Assembly: GCA_034359265.1 (NCBI GenBank)
Contig: CP136896.1
Coordinates: 70,443,501-70,507,500 of the forward strand
Origin: Canna indica
Taxonomy: Eukaryota; Streptophyta; Magnoliopsida; Zingiberales; Cannaceae
Length of the DNA stretch: 64,000 nt
Direction: 5' to 3'
This document shows, one piece after another, positions 55,451-64,000 of this stretch (its first letter is position 1; each line of letters begins with the position of its first letter). The notes beneath the pieces were generated by a model. The model was not told the origin of the DNA, made no database searches, and saw only the letters and a program-made list of their open reading frames with translations. The position numbers and the translations under genes were made by a program.

Positions 55451-57288
55451 AATATGTGATCTTAGCGATGGTTATGGGATAGTCTGAATTTCAGATTGTA
55501 ACTTAGTTTTGGATGCAAGCTTGACCATATTGCTACGATTGTTGATGCAATTTATCTTGAACTTATAACAAATGCCAATATTTGAAATAAATGGCTATAT
55601 TAGCTCTCATTCTGAATATGATTGAATGATTAATAACTACATGATTTCTCTAAATAAAAAAGAGTCAATAATATTTTTGAGCTCAGATAACACGTGCTTA
55701 TCAAATTCTAAAGGGAGTTTATTGGATCAGATCCATATATCAGACTTTGATTTGTAATTCAGAAAATCATATTGAAAAGGAAACTACAAATGTTGTATAC
55801 CAAGAAGTTTTTCGTAATTTCTAAAAATATATTTTTTATATTATTTTTTATTTCTACACAATATTATTTTTTAAATATTGATATATATATATATATATAT
55901 ATAATAAAATTATTAGATCTAATATGAAATAAGATCATCGCGCATCGCGCAGGTAGTTATACTAGTAAATATTATTTCAAGTACTTTCCTACAATACTAA
56001 CATCATATTCTAGAAGTATCTACAAATATTAACAATCGCTTAATTACTCAGGAGTCGTGCTACAATCAGAGGAGATTGACAAAGGAAAATCAAGAAGAAG
56101 TTCAACATCTAACTTCAAAACATAAACAAGTTTATGATAAAATATTAGATGGTGTTAAAAGAAAATAAAAGAAGTGTTTTTTTATCTACGATTATGGTGG
56201 AACTAGACAGACATTTATTTGGTAACTCTTACATATGCACTTCGGTCCGAAGGGGAAATTGTTTTAACAGTTGCGTCCAGTGGGATAATATCTTTACTAT
56301 TACATTGTGGAAGAACAACACATTCTCGATTTGCAATCCCTCTTAATCTGGATGATGATTATACTTGCAATATTAAACAAGGTTCTTCGCTGACTAATTT
56401 TTTGGTCAGAACAAGTTTAATTATTTGTGATGAAGCTCTGTATTATGCAGTTATCTGTTTAATTTATATATTTATTAAATTTCATTAAATATAAATCTAA
56501 TAGAATATTGTCAATTACTTTGGAGATAATTACTTTGGAGATAAGACTGTAGTATTTGGAGGAGACTTCAGATAAATTTTATCCGTCATCCCTAAGGGAA
56601 GCAGATAAAATATTGTCAATGCTACACTTAATTCCTCTTACTTATGGGACGACTGTGAAGTTTTGGAGCTAACGAAAAATATGTGTCCCACTGTAGACAA
56701 ATCTGATGACAATACAGTTGATTTAAAAAGTTTTTCGGATTGAATATTATTGATTGGTGACGAAAAAATATGTGATCTTAGCGATGGTTATGGGATAGTC
56801 TGAATTTCAGATTGTAACTTAGTTTTGGATGCAAGCTTGACCATATTGCTACGATTGTTGATGCAATTTATCTTGAACTTATAACAAATGCCAATATTTG
56901 AAATAAATGGCTATATTAGCTCTCATTCTGAATATGATTGAAATGATTAATAACTACATGATTTTTCTAAATAAAAAAGAGTCAATAATATTTTTGAGCT
57001 CAGATAGCACGTGCTTATCAAAATCTAAAGGGAGTTTGTTGGATCAGATCCATATATCAAACTTTGATTTGTAATTCAGAAAATCATATTGAAAAGGAAA
57101 CTACAAATGTTGTATACCAAGAAGTTTTTCGTAATTTCTAAAAATATATTTTTTATATTATTTTTTATTTCTACACAATATTATTTTTTAAATATTGATA
57201 TATATATATATATAATAAAATTATTAGATCTAATATGAAATAAGATCATCGCGCGGGTAGTTATACTAGTAAATATTATTTCAAGTAC
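54649..57288. repeat. 1.33-kb tandem duplication of the Helitron 3' part plus flank
   Basis: 54649-55982 is repeated as 55983-57288. The unit contains the helicase remnant, the Helitron 3' end, and about 16 bp of downstream flanking DNA (AAATATTATTTCAAGT). The second copy has a shortened hairpin (ATCGCGCGGG) before CTAGT 57266-57270 and a few small deletions. The breakpoint shares a short ACTT. Confidence 0.85.
55983..57270 (+). pseudogene. Second copy of the PIF1-like remnant and Helitron 3' end
   Basis: Near-identical to 54649-55966. The frame at 56219-56488 repeats the ALRSEGEIVLTVASSGI to WDEAL-like segment, here with CDEAL. It carries the same stop and the same frame break as the first copy, so the duplication came after the decay. 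Confidence 0.8.
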
Positions 57289-57559
57289 TTAGTTAATTTT
57301 TTTACTATTTTTCATTCAATAAACATCTTTAATTAAACTTATAATTTACAATAATTATAAATTCTATAGTATATTTTTTACATTTTGACAATATTGCATA
57401 ATAATAATTTATTATCAAAACTAACAAATATTAGTAATTACAGTGGTATAAGCTCCAAGTATACCCATATATAAGCTCCAAGTATTTGTCATATGACAAG
57501 CAATGACAGTGATATTGCGTGACAGATAAAAAAGAGTAAAATTCAAAAAATAAGGCGAT

Positions 57560-57891
57560 AGCCAAGTGATTTAACGTGGTCGGAGATGACTTCGAGTTGT
57601 CCTAATTCGATTTGATTTAAAATTGAGAACAATAACTTTTGAGTGGCTATAATGCTCTCTAACTACTATCAATTGTTGACGTGAAATTGCATCAGCAATG
57701 GTGCAAATATGTTAGTGGTGGCTTCGATGCACTACTTGAGAAGTTGTTGCAATGATAACGAGCGGGGCTAGGACAACATCTACTCTCCAATTGTGGCAAG
57801 GGAGCTTGTTGATGTTCTCATTTATAATATTGATTAGAGGAATAATAGGCCTTTGAGAGGTTGATTAGGGGCAAGAGCTGCCAAAACTATA
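57560..57891. repeat. Dispersed repeat copy X (left half)
   Basis: ACTTGAGAAGTTG(T)TGCAAT, GCAAGGGAGCTTG(T)TGATG and ATTAGAGGAATAATAGGCC also occur, diverged, at 59290-59320 and 60060-60130. Both copies have their own hAT-type MITE inserted at different places. The type of the parent repeat is unknown; no coding domain was seen. Confidence 0.5.
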
Positions 57892-57899
57892 CTTGCCAT

Positions 57900-58475
57900 T
57901 AGGGGTGGAAACGGGTCAGGCTAGGTCAGGATAGACCTTCGCCTTAACAAGCCAGGCATGTATATTGTATAGTAAAAAATTAGTCTGAGACTGGCCTGTG
58001 GCATGTTATAGGCTATTTTCTCGGTCTGAGCATGACTTATTCATAGGCCTGGCATGACTCGTGACTTGTTTATAAAGCTTGCTAAAATCTTAAATATGTT
58101 TATAAAATTTACTTTCAAATTTCAATACAAAAATGATAACAACAAACACATTAGTTGATTTAGAGCTTCTCGTATAGTTGTTGTTTTATTAAATTAAAAA
58201 TATATATTTTATTATATATAATGTAAATATATAATAAATTAATATTATTATATATTTATTATATATTATATATACTACCTTAACGGGCTCAGGCCGACCT
58301 ATCATGCTCAATAGGCATTACAATGAGTTTGGGCCTGATCTGATAAGAAAAACATACATAGAAATACAGGATTAGGCATAGAAATAAACTTGAGCCTATT
58401 TTTTCAAAATAGACCAAGCCAAGCCAAGCCAAATACAGGCCAAGCCATGGGCCGTCTAACCTATTTTCACCCCTA
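57900..58475. mobile_element. hAT-type MITE
   Basis: Ends TAGGGGTGGAAACGGGTC and CTATTTTCACCCCTA; exact 8-bp direct repeat CTTGCCAT at 57892-57899 and 58476-58483. The ends also carry complementary GGCC/AAGCC-rich words (GCCTGGCATG, CAAGCCATGG). Non-coding; the short minus-strand frame is a shadow. Confidence 0.88.
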
Positions 58476-58483
58476 CTTGCCAT

Positions 58484-59318
58484 CAAGAGATTAGGTTATT
58501 TGAAACTCTTTTTACCTCGGTCTTGATAATTTTGATATGAATGTATCTATTACATCATCGAGAAACAGAGAAGCCATAAGACAACGTTTCTTGAAAATTT
58601 ATATACGAATACGATAAAGAAGCAAGTAAACACATGGATTTAGTAGTATCGTCCCCAAAAGTTCAACTCATATTCTCCAAATAAAAAATGATTGAGCAGA
58701 ATAGATTGATGTGATCATTTATCGAAGTTTCTTCGTCTATGCGAATAAAGTGGAGTCTTCTTTGAAGTGCGGATTTACTTATAAAAGTCTTATCTTAATT
58801 ATAACTTCATGAAGTATCTTGTCTTAGAGACACATGAATATTGTTATCTTGCCTTCATGATGCTTTGGTCTTATGTGTTTCAATCTCTTTTATGTATTTT
58901 TTCCCATAAATAATGTCGGGAGCATTGTGAAATTATAGAATAAACTCTATTCTCGTCTTCCACAAAGAAAAATTAACATTGCGATTCAATCCGTCAACTT
59001 CAAAATTTGCATCTAGCATGGTTTTAGTAAATGACTATAATACCATCCATTAGGAAATTACATGATATATTTTGTCGAGAATGATGAAACAAAAACAATT
59101 AAAGAAACAAAGCAAAATTTGAAAAAAGGACAAATAAAACAATGAACACTCAAAGTAACATGGTTAAGAGACAACGATGAGTCATTCTTAATTCAGCTTG
59201 ATTTGAAACTCCAGATAATTACTTTGGGTATTGTGATGCTCTTTGATTGCTATCAATTGTTGGTGCACGGATGCAGTGCATGACTTCGGTGCACCGCTTG
59301 AGAAGTTGATGCAATATA
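58484..59318. other. AT-rich spacer
   Basis: No gene or clear repeat from 58484 to about 59150. From about 59200 the sequence matches dispersed repeat copy X (GTGCACCGCTTGAGAAGTTGATGC). Confidence 0.4.
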
Positions 59319-59326
59319 TGATGAAG

Positions 59327-60025
59327 TAGGGCTGTTCATGGGTCGGGTTGGGTCTTTGGAGAAAAAAATAGCTCGACCCAATCAAGAAACAAACGGGTCG
59401 GGTCTGAAGATATTTTTTTAAAAACCCGACCTGAACCGACCCGTCCAAAATCAAGTTGGGTCGGGTCAAATAATCGGGTACCAGTTTAAAAAAAACACTT
59501 GATAAATGAGAAGAGGCGGGCTGCCCGCCTCTCGGGAAGACGCGACCACGTTTTCGCCCGAGACGTGGCCGCGTCTTCCCCCGAGAATAGGAGGCGGGAA
59601 GAGGCCGCCTCCTCTCGGGAAGACTCGACCACATGGGCCGCGTTTTCACCCGAGAAGAAGAGCCGCCTCCTCTCGGGAAGACGCGGCCATGTGGGCCGCA
59701 TTTTCGCCTGAGAAGAGGAGGCGGGAAGAGGCCGCCTCCTCTCGGGAAGACGCGGCCACGTGGGCCGCGTTTTCACCCGAGAAGAGGATGCGGGAAGACA
59801 CGGTCGAGTTGATTTTTATTTTTTTTTAAAATTAAAAAATAAAATAATATAAATAATTCGGATAATCGGGTCAGATCTCGGGTCATCGGGTTTTAAATAT
59901 TGAAATCCGTACCTAACCCGATTATAATCGAGTTTTAAAATTTTGAACCCGACCCGGGCCGATTGATTCGGATCGGATCGGTTTCTCGGGTTCATTGGGT
60001 CGGATTTGATCCATGAACAACCCTA
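59327..60025. mobile_element. hAT-type element carrying a GC-rich minisatellite
   Basis: Ends TAGGGCTGTTCATGGGTCGG and ATCCATGAACAACCCTA; exact 8-bp flanks TGATGAAG (59319-59326 and 60026-60033). Sub-terminal CGGGTCGGGT and CCCGACCCG blocks pair across the element. The centre (59510-59800) is a GC-rich repeat array unlike anything around it. No transposase. Confidence 0.88.
59510..59800. repeat. GC-rich minisatellite, about 62-66-bp units
   Basis: CTCTCGGGAAGAC recurs at about 59530, 59612, 59674 and 59740, each followed by GCG(G/A)CCACGTGGGCCGC-like and CGAGAAGAGGAGGCGGGAAG-like blocks. The open frames on both strands are long only because the array lacks stops. It contains CACGTGG words. 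Confidence 0.8.
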
Positions 60026-60033
60026 TGATGAAG

Positions 60034-60850
60034 AGCGTAGTTGCGACATCGGTAACTCTTCGGATTGTAGCAAGAGAGCTTGCTGATGATCTCAAGACGG
60101 TCTTAAATACTTGAGTAGTAGGCCTTTTTTTATAAGTAAATTTGGCAACTATAGGAAAATGTCCAAATATGAGCGTTTTAAAATCGACGTCAACGTGATG
60201 CACTGAAATGAAAACTTGTGCCATAAGTAGCAAGCGCCGATTCCCCAATGAAAATCGACACCAAAAGCAGCATGCGCTGATTCCCTAATAAAAAATGGTG
60301 TTTGCCACTTTAAAATGCTGGTTTATTGTTGTTTTAAGCATGAAATTGATTACAATTTCCATTGACACCAGTTTCCAAATGGAAACTAGGGCCAATGATG
60401 AAGTGACATGGATTTCCAAATGGAAACTAGGGCCAATGATGAAGTGACATGGATTTCCAAATGGAAAGTAGTGCCCAAATTGGCTTGTGCTCATTTCTAG
60501 CATTGATTTCAATAAAAATCGGCACATAAAATCAACGCAAAAAGCGTCAATTTTTTAAAAAATTCACTTTAATCTCACGTTGACATTAGGAATACGTATA
60601 AATTCACGTTTCATCGTCTTCTTATAAAACACTATGATTAATTACTTAACAATAGTAAACTAAATATTAAACTAATTAAATTTGGTAGATTAAGAGTAAA
60701 TTGAATTTGAATTATGAGATATTGGTGCCAATACTAAATGACGTCGATATGATTTTAAAATATTTGTATAAATTTTATATACTAGCGTTCGAAATTGACA
60801 CTGATATGTAAATTCTAATTTACACGTACTTATGTAGTTGATACATTAAG
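60034..60850. other. Repeat-derived spacer
   Basis: 60034-60130 is the right half of the dispersed repeat copy interrupted at 59327. 60160-60560 contains AAAATCG(A/G)C(A/G)-type words repeated several times (60181, 60251, 60527) and a 41-bp tandem array. 60560-60850 is AT-rich with nothing identified. Confidence 0.4.
60370..60480. repeat. 41-bp tandem repeat, about 2.7 units
   Basis: TTTCCAAATGGAAACTAGGG starts at 60372, 60413 and, slightly changed, 60454; exact 41-bp spacing. Each unit contains the palindrome TTTCCAAATGGAAA. Confidence 0.85.
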
Positions 60851-61048
60851 TGTTTGCTTACTTCATAAGATTAAGAAAAATATGAATTTAAATCTATTAT
60901 TTATTTAGTGCATTGAATAGAAAAAATATGATTATATTAATATAAAATTAATATGATATTCAACCTACCTTAAATTTAAAAAATTCATATACAATCATCT
61001 CTCATTGTCCAATCATATCTCATCTTATTCAATAAAATAAATATACCA
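60851..61048. mobile_element. Small PIF/Harbinger-like MITE, second member
   Basis: Starts GTGTTTGCTTACTTC, ends AAATATACCA, flanked by TAA (60848-60850 and 61049-61051). It aligns to the element at 35657 through AAGATTAA, TATGAATTTAAAT and AATATAAAATTAATAT words. The right end is decayed. Confidence 0.55.
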
Positions 61049-61337
61049 TAAATATGAATGTAATCCTTTTTTAACTATCGGCCTTTCCAAAAAAACTCAA
61101 TTAGTCATATTTAGGTTAATTGTGTTGTTGTCTTATGCATTTACAACCCATAAACCCGCACTGCTAACTCCACTTTAGTCTGTTCAATATTCTTCATATT
61201 ATTTTTAATGCATGTCAAATACTAAAATAGCTCTATCTTTTTATTATTTTCCTATCCATTACCTATTTATATCCACGCCGACTTAACCAGACGCCCTTAA
61301 TTGATATATACTAATATATTGGCAAAGGTAGGTAAGA

Positions 61338-63499
61338 TAAAATTGAAGAGAAATATTATATTCTTTTAAAATTTTAGCATAATAATCCTCCTAACGAGAC
61401 CTAGGGATGACAATGAGTTTGTATAAATGAGTATTTACCCATCCCAGACCCTGATAGGTCATTAGTGGGTTTTGCCCGTTGGATTGTGGGACGGATATAG
61501 GATTTTGAGGTAAAAACCCTGTAGGGTTTGGGACGGGTCCAGGATTTTAGTCTAAAACCCGTCCCAAACCCGTTAAGGGTAAAATTACTTAAATACCCTT
61601 CATATTATCTAATATATACTTATATAAGGATAATTATGTCTTTTTACTTATACCTTAATTCCTAACCCATTATATAATATAAATAAATTAATAATACATT
61701 ATTTTAATTCACCCGATTCACCCAGTCACCCGATGCCTCACTGCCTCAGCCATCTGCTCGATTGCCCTCACGCCCGCTCGCCGCCTCGCTGCCCCTCCTT
61801 TCACTAGATCGCCCTCTCGCCGCTCCTCAATCACACGACCGCTTCTCTCGTGACCGCCGCTCAATCTCGATGCCTCTCAACAACAGTCGATCGCCTCTCA
61901 ACAGAGCCGGCCGCCAATCGATGTACTTCTTCGACGATTGCTTCTCCCGACACCTCTCAACAGCAACCGGTCGCCTCGATCTACTTCTCTCGACGGACCC
62001 GACGCCGCGATCTGCTCCGACGACTGCTTCTCCCGACGCCTCTCAACAGCAGTCGACTGCCTTGATCTACTTCTCCTGACGAACCCAATGTCGTGATCTG
62101 CTCTGATGATTGCTTCTCCTGACGGACCCGACGTCGCGATCTGCTTCTCCTTACGCTGCGACGCAGACGCCGAACGCCCCTTGATCTGATTCTTAAGTTT
62201 TTTTCTATTTTTTTTTACTTTTTTCTTACCTGCCGCCTGCAATTATTTACTGTTGATTTTTGCATGAAAGAAGCTATTTTTCTTGCTTGTTTTCTAATTG
62301 TTACCTACCGCCTGCTCCTATTGATTCTTTACATGAAAGAAGTCATTTTTTCTTCAGATAATTGATAGTTTTTACTAGCTCTCGATAGTCATTGATACTA
62401 GCTCAGATAATTGATTTCATTGTTTAAATTAGCTTACTGTTTATATGATTTATGTTTAAATATTGTGATATGTAAATTGTATATATATATATATATTTAA
62501 CGGGCGAAAAGCGGGTTCCCAGTGGGTACCCGTCAAATTAGTGGGATGGGTTTGGGAATCACCCTTCAAAATACTAACGGGTTTGGGACGGGTTTAGGAT
62601 TGAATTTTCTTAATGGGTTTGGGATAGGATTGGCTTCGCCGTCCCAGTGCCATCCCTAACGAGACCAAGAGCGACAAATGACAAGCATTGAACTATTATA
62701 AGTATTTAATGTGTCTCTTTCTTTGAGATTTATTTTTTCTCTTCTTCCACTAGTTTCTTTTTCTTAATATAAATATTTGTTTTTTTACACTCTACAATTT
62801 TAAATATTTTCTTTTTCATTTTTTTACACATTAGCACTATATGCGGTCAAATCAATTTTCGATTAGATAAATAACACATTTTTTTTCCTGTCAAAAAAAT
62901 TAAAAAGAAATAGCAAAATAAGTAAATAATGAATTAGATGAATTTTCAAACTTATCGTATATAAATCTTTTTTTTTGTCATACGTGAATTTTTTTTTTTC
63001 GTCGTCTACAAAATTTGATTTTTATATAATTTTTATTAGACTTAATTATCATAATAAAAAAAAATTCACATTATGATAATTAAGTTTAATAAAAATTATA
63101 TAAAAATCAAAATTTGTAGACGACAAAAAAAAAGATTCATATACGAGAAAAAAAGAATACGTATACAATGAGTTTGAAAATTCACCTAATTTATTGTTTG
63201 CTTATTTTGCTATTTTTTTTTTATGTTTTCGTTAGAAAAAATGTGTTATTTTTTTAATAAGAAATTAATTTAATTGTATATAATGATAGGATGTGAAAAA
63301 AATATTTATATTAAAAAAGAGAAGCCATCGGAAGAGAGAGAAAAGTATAAGTATAATAAATAATAATAAATTTTAAAAAAACAAAAAAACATTAAATGCT
63401 TATAATTTTATAAGAGTAATGTTTGTTATTGTCATTTTTGGGTCATTAGAAGTATTATTAGGATGAAGTTTTAGAAGAATATAATATTTTTCAAAATTG
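61338..63499. mobile_element. Large foldback (inverted-repeat) element, interrupted
   Basis: The right arm (about 63085-63499) is the reverse complement of the left arm, which is in two pieces: 61338-61401 and 62667-63060. Matched landmarks include AATATTATATTCTT at 61350 and its complement near 63480, and TTTGTAGACGACAAA-like sequence at 63110 against 63000. A short loop lies around 63060. With the inserted hAT element removed, the element is about 900 bp of near-continuous hairpin. It is very AT-rich and non-coding. Superfamily unknown. Confidence 0.7.
61402..62658. mobile_element. hAT-type element with GC-rich cargo, nested in the foldback left arm
   Basis: Ends TAGGGATGACAATGAG and CCAGTGCCATCCCTA; exact 8-bp flanks ACGAGACC (61394-61401 and 62659-62666). 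Sub-terminal GGGTTTGGGACGGGT blocks occur at both sides. The inside, 61730-62180, is strongly GC-rich and CT-rich, with repeated CGAC(G/C)...CTTCTC words, and looks like captured or amplified gene-leader DNA. No transposase domain and no convincing protein. Confidence 0.85.
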
Positions 63500-64000
63500 A
63501 AATATAGAAATGATGGCGTGATGCTGTGGCTAATCGTGTTTTCTTATTTTGACGAGGACACATGTGCTTGATGAGTTGTACCCGAAGGGGGACAGCCAGG
63601 ATTTCTTGCACACCAGGAATTAATTACTTGCTGTCTCTGGAAATTATAATGAAACGGAAAATTGACAAGGACCATTTTGACATGGCTGTATTTTTGTTTT
63701 GTCTCATATTTTGTAGGTAATTTGTCGTGTCTGACAAATTAACAAATAGTGATTTGCTCACTATTAGCTAATATTTACAGCTCTGTATTATCAAAAACTA
63801 CATAGTAAAATTAAGAACATGCATATATTTTAATAAAAAATAAATTTTAATATTTATGTCTATAAACATGAATAAATTTATATTTAATATTTAATATTTT
63901 TATTTAGGAATCAATTTTATTTTTAAGATATTATTTTTTATAAATAAAATATTATGTTAAGATATTAATTATATTTTAGTTTTAACAATTTTTTACATCA
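63500..64000. other. Window end, no gene seen
   Basis: 63500-63780 has mixed composition with no frame of note; 63780-64000 is AT-rich. Confidence 0.4.

Larger units (their letters stand above)
51889..55966 (+). mobile_element. Helitron copy 2, longer but degenerate
   Basis: Starts directly after copy 1 (TCTAGCCTTCTTATC near 51907) and ends at CTAGT 55962-55966 after a damaged hairpin (TCGCGCATCGCGCAGG). It contains a Helitron-like N domain remnant at 53596-53841 and a PIF1-like helicase remnant at 54646-55450, separated by stops. The AT-rich left 1.5 kb aligns to copy 1 with roughly one change in ten by eye. Confidence 0.82.

Noticed and set aside
59499..59829. Paired open frames on both strands over the minisatellite
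   Set aside because: Tandem units without stops give frames on both strands. The translated repeats have no known domain and lie inside a MITE.
61762..62242. Open frames of 71-114 codons in the GC-rich block
   Set aside because: Repeat-driven Ser/Arg-rich frames on both strands inside a hAT element, with no recognisable domain.
62867..63255. Long AT-rich hairpin as a microRNA precursor
   Set aside because: The arms extend far beyond a miRNA precursor and behave as a foldback element. Without small-RNA data there is no basis for a miRNA call.

Overview
This is a stretch of flowering-plant nuclear DNA. It carries three recognisable plant genes: a plant-type TAF1 with a ubiquitin-like domain and one bromodomain, an ARF1-class GTPase, and a plastid geranylgeranyl reductase. 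They sit in AT-rich intergenic DNA crowded with transposon remnants. The GC-rich, single-exon reductase gene hints at a monocot, but I cannot name the species. I found no prokaryotic, organellar or viral segment, no CRISPR array and no RNA gene. Layout: 1-3.5 kb is a decayed LINE (reverse transcriptase, zf-RVT and RNase H pieces) on the + strand. 3.5-6.85 kb is a 1.1-kb unit repeated three times in tandem, each unit holding the same hAT-type MITE; another AT-rich inverted-repeat element follows to about 7.3 kb. 8.1-35.3 kb is TAF1 (+). I could join 22 coding exons through GT-AG introns into one 1867-residue frame. Its introns hold PIF/Harbinger MITEs, a hAT-type MITE, an LTR-like repeat, and two members of a GGTACC-rich terminal-inverted-repeat family. 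37.2-41.9 kb is ARF1 (+), six coding exons, 181 residues, with a last coding exon of one alanine codon plus stop. 41.8-46.7 kb is intergenic, with one small decayed coding fragment on the minus strand. 46.7-48.1 kb is a single-exon geranylgeranyl reductase gene (-), which looks like the divergent second paralogue rather than canonical CHLP. 49.6-57.3 kb is a head-to-tail pair of degenerate Helitrons (Rep-like and PIF1-like remnants, 3' hairpin plus CTAGT end) followed by a 1.3-kb tandem duplication of the second one's 3' end. 57.3-64 kb has three hAT-type elements with exact 8-bp target duplications; one sits inside the arm of a large foldback element, and another carries a GC-rich minisatellite. 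The three genes are unrelated housekeeping genes (general transcription and histone acetylation; Golgi vesicle budding; chlorophyll and tocopherol side-chain reduction) and show no sign of working as a unit. I did not find a convincing new biological system. The unusual content is in transposon architecture (nested, duplicated and cargo-bearing elements) and in the one-codon last exon of ARF1. All exon joins are from reading splice signals and protein continuity by eye, not from transcripts.
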